Part shown: piece after piece, positions 43,238 to 52,024 of the stretch
Layout of the letters: each line of letters starts with the position of its first letter
How positions within the stretch are numbered: the stretch's first letter is position 1
From: Thiohalocapsa sp963695445
Lineage (GTDB): Bacteria; Pseudomonadota; Gammaproteobacteria; Chromatiales; Chromatiaceae
Reading direction: 5' to 3'
Length of the DNA: 64,000 nucleotides
NCBI GenBank assembly: GCA_963695445.1
Contig: CAVOGV010000043.1
Location: 1-64,000 of the forward strand
Program-made: the position numbers and the translations under genes
Notes under the pieces: generated by a model
What the model saw: the letters and a program-made list of their open reading frames with translations, nothing else
Told to the model about the DNA's origin: nothing
Database searches by the model: none

Positions 43238-44146
43238 CTAGCGCCGCAACTGGGGCGGCTTCACTGCCGTGGCCAGCACATAGTCGAGTCCGCGGTAGAC
43301 GCTGTCGGCATCGAACCGAAGCGCGATCCGAGCCGGCAACCGAACCATTGGGTGCAAACGCTGTAGCGTCTCAGGATGTTCAGTCAGAAACTGGTGCAGC
43401 GGCGCATAGACCTGCTCGCGGATCGATTCGATGCGGATCTCGCCGAAGCCTGTGATGGCGAGCTTGGAGTGATAGGTGGGTCGGGTGTAGGCGTTCTCTG
43501 GCGGGATGGCGAACTTGCCCGCCACCAGGCCCCAGGACAGGCGTTGCTTGAGCTGGTCGGGAAAGACACTGGTGGCGGGCATCGGGATGATGTCGGCCGT
43601 CACCAAACGACCGCCCGGTCGCAGCACGCGCCAGGCTTCGCGAAAGAATTGTTCGCGGGTGTGGAAATGAAACGCGCACTCCAGCGCAACCACTTTGTCT
43701 ATGGAATTGGATTCCAGCGGCATGTCGGTGGCGGAGCCTTGGCGCAGATCGATGCGATCCTCGAGCCCCAAGTCGGCCACGCGTTGGCGCGCGAGGGCCA
43801 CCTGAGACGCGGTAATGTTCAGCCCAACGATATGGGCGGGCTGAAGGGTCCGCGCCCACAGGATGTCTTGATCACCGAAGCCGAAACCGACATCGAGCAC
43901 ACGCTCGCCCGGCTTCATTCCTGCCCGTTCGCCCACCAGCATCGCCAACGCGTCACTGGCGGCGTCGAGGTCGTCCGCGTCGCGCCAATAGCCGAGGTTC
44001 AGGTACAGACCTTGCCTGGTCGGCGAATTGGTCGACAGCAGGTCGTAGACGCCGGCCGCATCGAGCCCCTGAAACGGGTTGTAGAGCCAGTTCAGGTAGC
44101 GCAGGGATTCGCGCAGCGGCCGGCTGCTGACGACGGGATCGGGCAT
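43238..44146 (-). CDS. Class I SAM-dependent methyltransferase
   Basis: A 302-aa methyltransferase from the ATG at 44146 (GGAG upstream; the frame to 44218 is not supported). SAM motif I is VLDVGFGFGDQDILWA near 80-95, the acidic motif is IVGLNITASQVALARQRVAD, and ECAFHFHTREQFFREAWRVL is typical of small-molecule (sterol/tocopherol/RebM-like) methyltransferases. The substrate is unknown. No biosynthetic partners are adjacent. Confidence 0.88.
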   Translation of the reverse strand: MPDPVVSSRPLRESLRYLNWLYNPFQGLDAAGVYDLLSTNSPTRQGLYLNLGYWRDADDLDAASDALAMLVGERAGMKPGERVLDVGFGFGDQDILWARTLQPAHIVGLNITASQVALARQRVADLGLEDRIDLRQGSATDMPLESNSIDKVVALECAFHFHTREQFFREAWRVLRPGGRLVTADIIPMPATSVFPDQLKQRLSWGLVAGKFAIPPENAYTRPTYHSKLAITGFGEIRIESIREQVYAPLHQFLTEHPETLQRLHPMVRLPARIALRFDADSVYRGLDYVLATAVKPPQLRR

Positions 44147-44341
44147 GGTGCGATGACTCCGGCTGACCTTAACGAAACGCCGCAGCGCTTTTTTGGAGAG
44201 TGGGGGCGATGCCGCCATAGCGGGAGAGGGCGCTTGCGTCCAGACGCCGTTTGACGATAAATGCGCAGTTGCCGGTCGGCGAATGCGTGGGCGATGTCCG
44301 TCCCGCCCCGATCGGCGATTGCGTCAACCTGCAAGGAGACG

Positions 44342-44893
44342 ATGATGACAAAGACCCGCTATACGCTGCTGCAACGGCTGTTGCACTGGCTGATTGCGTT
44401 GATCGTATTTGGATTGCTTGCGGCCGGTTTCACCTTTTGGGCGCTCGGCTACGACGGCACCGTTGGGCTGTTCGGCAAAGAGCTGACCGGCGAATTGTAC
44501 AAGTATCACAAGACCTTCGGCGTTGTGTTGCTCGGCCTGATGATCCTGCGCGTGGTGTTGCGCCGCGCGTTGCCGCCCCCTCCCTATGACCCGCCGCTGA
44601 CGAGTGTCGAGCGTGTGGTCGGTGGCGGCACCCATCTGCTGTTGTATGTGCTGCTGATCGGTATGCCCATCGGCGGTGCCCTGGCGACGGCGTTCGGCGG
44701 CTATCCGCTGCAGTTCTTCGACTGGGAGTGGCTAGCGCCCGTCGACAAGAACGAGGCACTGAGCGAGCAATTGTTCCTGTTCCATGGGATTGCCGGTTTG
44801 GTTCTGTCGGCGCTGGTTCTGCTCCACATCGGTGCCGCCATCAAGCACCTGAAACTCAAAGACGGCGTCATGCGGCGTATCAGCCTGCCCTGA
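44342..44893 (+). CDS. Cytochrome b561 family protein
   Basis: A 183-aa four-helix membrane cytochrome of the bacterial b561 type. Candidate haem-ligand histidines sit in LLQRLLHWLIALIVFG, YKYHKTFGVVLLGLMIL, LFHGIAGLVLSALVLLH and nearby. AAGGAG stands three bases before the first of two ATGs (44342 and 44345). Probably a periplasm-facing quinol-linked electron carrier; the partner is unknown. It is divergent from the methyltransferase gene. Confidence 0.88.
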   Translation: MMTKTRYTLLQRLLHWLIALIVFGLLAAGFTFWALGYDGTVGLFGKELTGELYKYHKTFGVVLLGLMILRVVLRRALPPPPYDPPLTSVERVVGGGTHLLLYVLLIGMPIGGALATAFGGYPLQFFDWEWLAPVDKNEALSEQLFLFHGIAGLVLSALVLLHIGAAIKHLKLKDGVMRRISLP

Positions 44894-45040
44894 CTCCTTC
44901 GGCGGCAGCGGTGGGGGAAAACGCAGTCCGTTTCTCTGCCGCTGTCGGCTCATGTCCGCTACCGTGCCAGCATGCGACCCCTGCTGCGTTATGCTCGCTT
45001 CGGTGGCCGGCGGCTGATCGGTCTTGGCCGTCGACCTGGT

Positions 45041-45955
45041 CTAGCGACTCGCCGGCTTTTCATCGCCAAGACTGACCGGATCCTGATGAATGATGATATC
45101 GGAATCCGGGTAGCGGGCGCGAATGCGTGCCTCGGCCTCCATGGCCACGCGATGGGCCTCGCGCAGCGGCAAATCGTCATCCAGTTCGAGGTGCAATTGG
45201 ATGATCAGCAGCTGGCCCGACTGGCGCGTGCGCAGGCCGTGCACGCCCTTTACCGAGGCCGTCGAGCGGGCGAGTTCCATGATCTCGTTGCGTTGGTCCT
45301 CGGGTAGTTCTCGGTCGAGCAAGAGCTGGATCGCATCCTGGGCGATTCGCACCGCGCTATACAAAACGTAGGCGCCGATACCGAGACCGAGCAGCGGATC
45401 GACGCCATGCCAGCCGAACGCGGCGAGGCCCAGTGCCAGCAGGGTTACGCCGTTGGTGGCGAGGTCCGTCGCGTAGTGCAAAGCGTCAGCCCGGATCGCC
45501 GGGGAACCGGTGCGCTTGATGACGTAGCGCTGAACCGCCAGCAACGCCAGCGTCGCGACCATCGCAAAGGTTAAAATCGCCAGCCCAACGCCAACCTGGG
45601 CCAGGGGCTGGGGATGCAGCAGTCGGTCGAAGGCCTCCAGTCCGACGAACAGCGCCGATCCCGCAATAAACGCCGATTGCACGAGCGCGGCGAGTGCCTG
45701 CGCCTTGCCGTGGCCGAAGCGGTGCTCGTCGTCCGGCGGTTGCAGCGACCAGTGCACCGCAACCAGGTTCACAAGCGATGCGCCGGCGTCCATGGCCGAG
45801 TCCACCAGCGAGGCCAGCACGCTGACCGACCCGGTGGCGAGCCAGGCAGCGAGCTTGACTAGGATCAGCAAGGTTGCGGTCGCGACCGACGCATAGGTGG
45901 CCAGACGCAGCAACCGGGCGGTCTCGGCTGGTCCAGGGGACGGGGCCTTGGTCAT
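45041..45955 (-). CDS. Cation diffusion facilitator (FieF/CzcD-like efflux)
   Basis: A 304-aa CDF-family metal/proton antiporter, probably exporting Fe2+ or Zn2+. Metal-site motifs are SVLASLVDSAMDAGASLVNL (helix 2) and ADALHYATDLATNGVTLLAL (helix 5), with HRFGHGKAQALAALVQSAF between them. A cytoplasmic C-terminal domain (about 210-304) ends in PDSDIIIHQDPVSLGDEK. The start at 45955 is chosen because family homology begins there; AGGAG is just upstream. Confidence 0.92.
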   Translation of the reverse strand: MTKAPSPGPAETARLLRLATYASVATATLLILVKLAAWLATGSVSVLASLVDSAMDAGASLVNLVAVHWSLQPPDDEHRFGHGKAQALAALVQSAFIAGSALFVGLEAFDRLLHPQPLAQVGVGLAILTFAMVATLALLAVQRYVIKRTGSPAIRADALHYATDLATNGVTLLALGLAAFGWHGVDPLLGLGIGAYVLYSAVRIAQDAIQLLLDRELPEDQRNEIMELARSTASVKGVHGLRTRQSGQLLIIQLHLELDDDLPLREAHRVAMEAEARIRARYPDSDIIIHQDPVSLGDEKPASR

Positions 45956-46125
45956 CGTGTTCTGCTCCTTAGGATTTTCGAGTTGCGAGTTGCTAGTTGC
46001 TAGCGAGGCGATGCCTTGGACTGACGAGAGCACCGCTTCAAGTGGGCCAAGCGCCCAGGGCCGAGGGCCATTGTCGAAGCGCGATTGCGTATTGCAGGCC
46101 CTGCGGCGGTGCCTCGCCATCAACC

Positions 46126-46776
46126 TCAGCGCGGCTGCTGCATCATCTCGCGGCGATGTTCCGCTTGCGCCGCGGCGAACTCGTCCGGGCTGACCACGCC
46201 GTCGCCGTCGCCGTCCACGCTCTCGAAGGGCGGCGCATTTGCCGCATTGCGCATCGGATAACCCTGCTGAGCGCGTTCGCGCATGCGCTGAGCGCGGGCG
46301 TCATAGAACTCCTGCTTGGTCACGCCGCCATCGCCGTTGATATCGAATGTCGAAAAAGTCGGCATGTTCCTCCCCCAGCCCATACCGGGCCTCATGCTGG
46401 GACCCATGCCCATGCCCATGCCGGGCCGACCCTGCATGCGAGCCTGCCGGCCAGCGGCGAATTCCGCTTCGGTCATGCGTCCGTCACCGTCTAGATCGAA
46501 GTCCGAGAAGGCGGGCGGGTTGAAGGCACCCTGCATCGGCGGGGCTTGATTCTGGCGACTGGCCATGCGCTCGGCGTGGGCGGAAGCGAACTCCTGCTCG
46601 GTCACCGCACCATCGCCGTTCTGATCGAAGGCGCCAAAGGTCATCGGCCCCCCCATCGGTGGTTGCGCGGATGCGGTGAGCATCGGTCCGAGGGTGCAGG
46701 CGATGGTTAAGGCGATCGCGGGCACAAGGGCTGACGGGGCGAAAAACCATGGCAGGATGCATGACTGGTTGTACAT
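46126..46776 (-). CDS. Exported EF-hand calcium-binding protein
   Basis: A 216-aa protein with an N-terminal signal sequence (about 1-37, hydrophobic, ending TASAQ). Four EF-hand loops follow: DQNGDGAVTEQE, DLDGDGRMTEAE, DINGDGGVTKQE and DGDGDGVVSPDE. A Met/Gly/Arg-rich linker (about 112-137) separates the pairs. Likely a periplasmic calcium-binding protein. It lies 170 bases upstream of the CDF efflux gene on the same strand and may be cotranscribed; a functional link is unproven. Confidence 0.85.
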   Translation of the reverse strand: MYNQSCILPWFFAPSALVPAIALTIACTLGPMLTASAQPPMGGPMTFGAFDQNGDGAVTEQEFASAHAERMASRQNQAPPMQGAFNPPAFSDFDLDGDGRMTEAEFAAGRQARMQGRPGMGMGMGPSMRPGMGWGRNMPTFSTFDINGDGGVTKQEFYDARAQRMRERAQQGYPMRNAANAPPFESVDGDGDGVVSPDEFAAAQAEHRREMMQQPR

Positions 46777-47032
46777 GTTTGCGCTCCATAACGCATGCGG
46801 TTGCTTGTTACTGCCGCCCGCGCGATTGCGATCGGGCCCTAGGCCCTGCGCCGAGCCTGTAGGTGGCCTAGATGAATGCCAAACAGGACAAAGGAGCGTG
46901 AAAGCACGAATAGGGCCGGCTGCGTTCGCGTGGGTTCTGGGTACTGCTTCGGTGCAGCAGTCTCACAGGCTATAAGGATAGTCCCGCCGACAGACTTCGC
47001 CGCGGCGGTGTGGCGGGGTGTGGCGGGGCCAT

Positions 47033-48016
47033 TCACTCGGATTTGGAGTCCTGTCGTGCGACACGCCGCCACGTGTTCTCATCGCGCTCGACCTCATGGC
47101 GTGCCCAGCGCGCGAACTCGTCGCGACTCATCATGCCGCTGCTACGCCGGTCGGCGCCGGCGACGCCGCGATAAATGACCAGGTCCTGCTGTGGGTCGTC
47201 CGATTCATCCACGATGCAGCGCACGGCCCAGTCCGGTCCGAAGCGGCCGTTACTGTAGCAGCGTCCGGGGCGGATCTCTTGGCTGGCCGGCTGTGACTCG
47301 CGGGCGTGCCAGGCGGCGAGGTCATAGATGCGAACAAGGTCTTCTTCCGAGACGTCGATGAAGGAGTCGATGCGCGAGAGCGCGTAGATCAGATCGGCGT
47401 GGCCGAACATTGGCGTCGTCCCGGCCGCGGGGTGCGCCGGTCTGCTTCCCGCGGTCGCGGTATGTGGCGCGGTGCGTGCGAGCGCCGCCGGATAGCGCCG
47501 CCAGCGGAAGGGATAGTTGAAGACGAAGCCGGCGAACAGCAGCAGAGCAACATTCACCAGCACCGGGGCGAGCAGGTAGCCGTAGCCAAGGGCGAGTATC
47601 TCGTGCCCGCCGATCACGGCCGCCAGCGCCGTGGCGCCGCCGGGCGGATGCAGGCAGCGCGCGTAGTGCATCGCCAGGATCGCAACGCCGACCGCGACGG
47701 GTCCTGCGATCACCTGCGGACCAACCAGTTTGGCCATCGTGACACCGACGGAGGCCGAAATCAGGTGCCCGCCGAGCACCGGCCAAGGCTGAGACAGGGC
47801 GCCATGCGGGACGCCGAACACCAAGACCGCGGAGGCCCCCATCGACGCCACCACAAGCGCGCTGCCGACGCCGAGGGGATGCAGTGCCGCGGCAGCGAAC
47901 ACCAGCGCGATGCCGAGCAGACCGCCGGACATCGACAGCCACCGCTCGCGATGGCTCACGGGGCTGGCTTCGACGCCGAGCAGCGTGGGAAGACGATGAA
48001 TGGGCCAGGGCTTCAT
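47033..48016 (-). CDS. HPP family membrane protein with soluble C-terminal extension
   Basis: The N-terminal 170 residues form the HPP domain (MSGGLLGIALVFAAAALHPL; ASMGASAVLVFGVPHGALSQ; CLHPPGGATALAAVIGGHEI), a four-to-six-helix integral membrane unit; some plant HPP members transport nitrite. After a linker, residues about 205-328 are soluble and include DSFIDVSEEDLVRIYDLAAW and MMSRDEFARWARHEVERDE. I start at the ATG at 48016; a GTG at 48025 is possible. The C-terminal part is not a CBS domain and I do not recognise it. Confidence 0.82.
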   Translation of the reverse strand: MKPWPIHRLPTLLGVEASPVSHRERWLSMSGGLLGIALVFAAAALHPLGVGSALVVASMGASAVLVFGVPHGALSQPWPVLGGHLISASVGVTMAKLVGPQVIAGPVAVGVAILAMHYARCLHPPGGATALAAVIGGHEILALGYGYLLAPVLVNVALLLFAGFVFNYPFRWRRYPAALARTAPHTATAGSRPAHPAAGTTPMFGHADLIYALSRIDSFIDVSEEDLVRIYDLAAWHARESQPASQEIRPGRCYSNGRFGPDWAVRCIVDESDDPQQDLVIYRGVAGADRRSSGMMSRDEFARWARHEVERDENTWRRVARQDSKSE

Positions 48017-48125
48017 ACGGATCACTGCTTCGTTCAGGTCAAGCGCGATTCAAGCCAGCTATTGTCGCAGGCTTGCAGGTAAACTGCCGAAACCTGGCCG
48101 TCAGGGCAACAATGCGCATTTGGCT

Positions 48126-48205
48126 CCCGTGGGAGCGGCTTGCAGCCGCGATCGGGCTGCGTAGAAATCTGCCGTCGTTGCCGTCCGAACTGCAAATCAC
48201 TTCCA
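48126..48205. repeat. REP-like repeat unit
   Basis: CCGTGGGAGCGGCTTGCAGC begins a degenerate unit of the same family, ending in CAAATCACTTCCAGCC. It lies in the divergent gap between the HPP and exonuclease-family genes, immediately before the latter's start. Confidence 0.7.
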
Positions 48206-48209
48206 GCCG

Positions 48210-49247
48210 ATGATGCCAAAATCAGCCTTAGTGCTGTTCCTCTTGCTGCTACTGCCCACCGGCGGCGGCCTGCTGAGCGGTTGCACGAGCAGTTTTGCGC
48301 AATCCGGCCTGGTACTCGCCAGCTGGAACATGGAACACCTAGCCGCTGTGGATGGCGCCGGATGCCGTGCTCGCACCGAGGCTGACTTCGCGGCGTTGCG
48401 CAAGGTGGCGGTAGCGCTCGGCGCCGATATCGTCGCCCTACAAGAGGCCGAGAACGAGGCGGCGGTGGCGCGGGTCTTTGAGCCGGCAGTCTACGACGTC
48501 GTCGTGTCGAGCCGCTCCGATGATCGCCGTGGCGACTGCCGCGGTCTGCCCGGACAGAGGCGCACCCCGCAACGTACCGGCTTTGCCATCCATCGCGCGC
48601 GACTCGCGGCACAGGGGCTGCGCTGGCGATCGCTACCGCCGTTTCGAGAGATCGGCGTTGATGGGCGCCGCTGGGGCACGCGCATTCGCATCGAGCCGTT
48701 GGGGTCAGGCGATGATGGGGCCGGTCTGGAATTGATGTCGCTGCACCTGAAGTCCGGGTGCGCCTGGGGCCGGCTCGACGCGCACGCTGTCCGCCGCGCG
48801 CAGTGCCTGATCCTGCGTAGCCAGCGCGGCATTTTGGAGCAATGGATCGATGCCCGTGCCGCCGACGACACGCCGTTCGTGCTCATCGGTGATTTCAATC
48901 GTCAGTTGGACCAGCCCAGCGATGACTTCTGGGACGCAATCGACGATCGGGAGGTGTGTGCTTGGCGCAACCACCGGGAACTCGGCCGGACCTGCGTGCC
49001 GGGGAGCGCCGTCGCGGACGAGGACGCCGACCTGACCCTGGCCAATGCGGGCGTGCCGTTTGCGTATCCGTACAATCCGAAGTACCCCTACGCCGTCGAT
49101 CACTTCGTCTTTAGCGGTAGCACGGCGAAATGGGTCATCGGTGGCAGTTATCACGCGCTCGGCTATGACGCCGATCCGCCACCGTCGGATCACCATCCGA
49201 TCCGTATCGCGTTACGCCTGCCGTGGGCTGACCCGCCCGCGCCATAG
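48210..49247 (+). CDS. Endonuclease/exonuclease/phosphatase family lipoprotein
   Basis: A 345-aa EEP-fold protein. The signal peptide ends in lipobox LLSGC (Cys near 25), so a lipid-anchored periplasmic or outer-membrane location is likely. Active-site motifs are LASWNMEHL near 35, IVALQEAEN near 73, ELMSLHLKSGCAWG near 172, IGDFNRQLD near 226 and the terminal SDHHPIRIAL. It could be an extracellular nuclease or a phosphodiesterase. Monocistronic by context. Confidence 0.85.
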   Translation: MMPKSALVLFLLLLLPTGGGLLSGCTSSFAQSGLVLASWNMEHLAAVDGAGCRARTEADFAALRKVAVALGADIVALQEAENEAAVARVFEPAVYDVVVSSRSDDRRGDCRGLPGQRRTPQRTGFAIHRARLAAQGLRWRSLPPFREIGVDGRRWGTRIRIEPLGSGDDGAGLELMSLHLKSGCAWGRLDAHAVRRAQCLILRSQRGILEQWIDARAADDTPFVLIGDFNRQLDQPSDDFWDAIDDREVCAWRNHRELGRTCVPGSAVADEDADLTLANAGVPFAYPYNPKYPYAVDHFVFSGSTAKWVIGGSYHALGYDADPPPSDHHPIRIALRLPWADPPAP

Positions 49248-49269
49248 CGGGTTTGACCGCGAGCGTTGC

Positions 49270-50019
49270 TTAGCTGTCCAGCGCGTCGTTCTCCCAGTCG
49301 AACCGCGGCAACTGCTCGAAGACGCTGCGCAGGCCTGCGTTCCAGCTTTGCGAGACCGCGGCCAGCAGCGGAGAATCCTGGCCTAGCTTGAGGCGATGGC
49401 TCAGCGCGAGACTGTCGCGCGGATAGATCGCCACCTCGAAGGGCGGGCCGACGGTGACGTTGGAGCGCGATGTACCATCCAGTGACACGAGGCAGAGCCG
49501 GGCTGCGTCTTCCAAAGACATGTCGGAGCGCACGATGCGATCGAGCGCCGGCTTGCCGTATTTATTCTCGCCGATTTGCAGGTAAGGCGTCTCCGGTGAC
49601 GCGGAGAAATAGTTGCCTTGTGGGTAGATCAGGTACAGGCCTGGGGGTTGACCGGCGATCTGACCGCCCAGGATTAGCGTGGTCTGCACGCTGACGCCGC
49701 TCTCCGACAGCGCCGGGCCATGGTCGCGCTGAACCCCCAGGCTGACCCGTCCGACGTAGTCGGCAACCTCGAACAGATAGTTCGCCGACAGCAGGTTCGT
49801 GCCTGATGGTGCCTGGTCGAGATCGCGCCGGATGCGATTCATGACCTCCTGTGTGGTGGCCAGGTTGCCGGCCGACAGCAGCACGAACAGCCGATCCGGT
49901 GCCGGCGTGATGACATGCAGCTTGCTGTAGCTCGTGACATAGTCGATGCCGGCATTGGTGCGCGAGTCCGACGCCAGCACCAGGCCGGCATCGACGGCGA
50001 TTCCGAGGCAATAGGTCAT
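49270..50019 (-). CDS. Anbu-type proteasome-like peptidase
   Basis: A 249-aa N-terminal-nucleophile hydrolase of the Anbu (bacterial proteasome homologue) family. Translation from the ATG at 50019 gives MTYCLGIAVDAGLVLASDSR; removal of Met would expose the catalytic Thr. Asp/Ser of ASDSRTNAG and a later Lys-containing stretch match the proteasome fold. Anbu genes are usually linked to ATP-grasp, alpha-E and transglutaminase genes, as is partly the case here: the ATP-grasp gene is divergent and 183 bases away. The larger frame reaching 50790 is the shadow of that gene. Confidence 0.92.
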   Translation of the reverse strand: MTYCLGIAVDAGLVLASDSRTNAGIDYVTSYSKLHVITPAPDRLFVLLSAGNLATTQEVMNRIRRDLDQAPSGTNLLSANYLFEVADYVGRVSLGVQRDHGPALSESGVSVQTTLILGGQIAGQPPGLYLIYPQGNYFSASPETPYLQIGENKYGKPALDRIVRSDMSLEDAARLCLVSLDGTSRSNVTVGPPFEVAIYPRDSLALSHRLKLGQDSPLLAAVSQSWNAGLRSVFEQLPRFDWENDALDS

Positions 50020-50176
50020 GGGCGCGGGTCCTCGTGGCAGCCCAGGAAAAACTTGCGGTAGTCTAGCAGCCTTGCGATCCTTGCCAGTGCGGCTGCGGCG
50101 TTGAAATCCGCGATGCGGTAGCGTAAAAATCAAGTCCATCCGGCACCCAACACGCGCCGTGAGAGCGGCAGAGTCC

Positions 50177-50206
50177 ATGAGTATCGACCTGAGCATCGAC
50201 CAATGA
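50177..50206 (+). CDS. Nine-codon leader ORF overlapping the ATP-grasp start
   Basis: ATG at 50177 encodes MSIDLSIDQ, and its TGA overlaps the ATG of the ATP-grasp gene (ATGA at 50203-50206). The peptide duplicates the first residues of the main protein (MSID), so it may be a tandem duplication of the start region. It could allow coupled translation; expression is unproven. Confidence 0.35.
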   Translation: MSIDLSIDQ

Positions 50207-51699
50207 GTATCGATTGGCAAAGCTATCCCTGCGAAGACTTCTACGACGAATTGCTGCAGTCGCCCGGGCAGGCGCGTCAGGCAACTGAGGTGTTGGCGTC
50301 CGACCTGGAGGAACTCGGTATCGAGGAACTCACGGCACGCCAGGAGGCGGCCAACGTGTCCATCAAGGAGATGGGCATCACCTTCACCGTCTATTCGGAG
50401 GAGGGCGGCGCGATCGACCGCACCTGGCCGTTCGACGTGATCCCGCGGGTGATTCCGGAGCAAGAGTGGCGTGGCGTCGAGGCGGGCCTGAAACAGCGCG
50501 TACAGGCCTTGAACCTGTTTATCGACGACCTGTACCACGATCAGAAAATCATCAAGGACAAAGTCTTCCCACAGGAGGTGCTGGACAAGTCGGTCAATTT
50601 CCGGCCCCAATGCGTCGGCGTCGACCCGCCGCTCGGCATCTGGGCGCATATCTGTGGTTCCGACCTGGTGCGCGACTCCGACGGCACCCTCTACGTTCTC
50701 GAAGACAATCTGCGCGTGCCGTCCGGCGTCTCGTACATGCTCGAGAATCGTCTGGTGACCAAGCGTGTGTTCCCGGAGATCTTCGAGCACTATGCGCCGC
50801 TGCCGGTGGACGACTACCCGAGCCAGTTGTTCGACACCTTGGCGGCACTGTCGCCACGCCCGGCGGAATATCCCGAAGTGGTCGTGCTAACGCCCGGTAT
50901 CTACAACTCTGCCTACTTCGAGCATTCCTATCTGGCCCAGCAGATGGGCGCCGAGCTGGTGGAAGGCCGCGACCTGTTCGTCGACAGCGACGATTGCTGT
51001 TACATGCGCACCGTCGACGGCCCGGCGCGCGTCGATGTCATTTACCGGCGCGTCGACGACCTGTTTCTGGACCCCGAGGCGTTCAATCCGGAATCCACGC
51101 TTGGTGTTCCCGGCCTGATGCGGGCCTGGAAGGCCGGCAACGTGGCGCTGGCCAATGCCCCTGGCGCCGGTGTTGCCGACGACAAAGTGGTGTACGCCTT
51201 CGTGCCCGAGATCATCAAATACTACTTGGATGAAGATCCCCTGATTCCGAACGTCCCCACCTACCGTTGCATGGAGCCGGACGCGCTGAAATACGTGGTC
51301 GAACACATTGCCGAGCTGGTGGTGAAGCCCGCCAACGAATCCGGCGGCTACGGCATGCTGGTGGGGCCGGCGGCGAGCCAGTCCGAGCGGGACAAATTCG
51401 TCGGTCTGGTTAAGAAAGACCCGCGCAACTACATCGCCCAGCCGACGCTGAAACTGTCGACGGTGCCAACCGTCATCAAGAACAGCGTCGAGCCGCGCCA
51501 CGTCGACCTGCGTCCGTTCATCCTCTCCGCCGACCGACAGCAGGTGACGATGGGCGGCTTGACCCGCGTCGCGTTGCGCAAGGGTTCTCTGGTAGTCAAT
51601 TCGTCCCAGGGCGGCGGCAGCAAGGATACTTGGATCGTGCCCGACGGCGGCGCCGGCCATGCGCAGACTCAGTCGCAGTCGCAAATCGAGGATGATTGA
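50203..51699 (+). CDS. Circularly permuted ATP-grasp type 2 protein
   Basis: A 498-aa member of the circularly permuted ATP-grasp family, predicted to form amide or peptide bonds at the cost of ATP. Conserved stretches include DGTLYVLEDNLRVPSGVSYM near 165-184, VVLTPGIYNSAYFEHSYLAQ near 227-246, VVKPANESGGYGMLVGPAAS near 370-389, and FILSADRQQVTMGGLTRVAL near the end. The C-terminus is Gln/Ser-rich. It is followed by the alpha-E gene, its usual partner. By comparative genomics this set is thought to make a peptide tag or small peptide; the product is unknown. Confidence 0.93.
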   Translation: MSIDWQSYPCEDFYDELLQSPGQARQATEVLASDLEELGIEELTARQEAANVSIKEMGITFTVYSEEGGAIDRTWPFDVIPRVIPEQEWRGVEAGLKQRVQALNLFIDDLYHDQKIIKDKVFPQEVLDKSVNFRPQCVGVDPPLGIWAHICGSDLVRDSDGTLYVLEDNLRVPSGVSYMLENRLVTKRVFPEIFEHYAPLPVDDYPSQLFDTLAALSPRPAEYPEVVVLTPGIYNSAYFEHSYLAQQMGAELVEGRDLFVDSDDCCYMRTVDGPARVDVIYRRVDDLFLDPEAFNPESTLGVPGLMRAWKAGNVALANAPGAGVADDKVVYAFVPEIIKYYLDEDPLIPNVPTYRCMEPDALKYVVEHIAELVVKPANESGGYGMLVGPAASQSERDKFVGLVKKDPRNYIAQPTLKLSTVPTVIKNSVEPRHVDLRPFILSADRQQVTMGGLTRVALRKGSLVVNSSQGGGSKDTWIVPDGGAGHAQTQSQSQIEDD

Positions 51700-51751
51700 G
51701 CGCCGCGGACTTGAGCATCGCTCAGGCCATGGGGGCCGACCTATTGCTCGG

Positions 51752-51980
51752 GGGCTCCGCATCTTCGCAGATGAGTGAAGTTTCTCGTTGTCGTTGCCGT
51801 GCTTCTAATGGCAATACAGGTGTGTGTGAGGCCGTTGATGTAAAGCCGCGAAGCGCCCTGACGTCCGGTCGGCTGGGGGAAGTTTCGATTACGATTACGA
51901 TAACGACAACGACCCACGACTACGATCAGTATGCCGGCCTGACTGGCGCCGACCATGACTCGTTGCTCTGAGGCGAAGCC
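51752..51980. repeat. Dispersed CGTTGTCGTTG-type repeat, copy 2
   Basis: CGCATCTTCGCAGATGAGTG then TTTCTCGTTGTCGTTGCCGT matches the 23.75 kb copy closely. Further on, GATTACGATTACGATAACGA forms the opposite-strand half. This fills the 325-base gap between the ATP-grasp and alpha-E genes. Confidence 0.65.
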
Positions 51981-52024
51981 TCGTAAGACTTCAACCTTCA
52001 ACCTTCAAACTTCATCCTTCAATC

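Noticed and set aside
49270..50790. A single 506-aa protein joining the Anbu peptidase to an N-terminal extension
   Set aside because: The upstream half is the antisense of the ATP-grasp gene; the Anbu family begins at the Met before the catalytic Thr at 50019.
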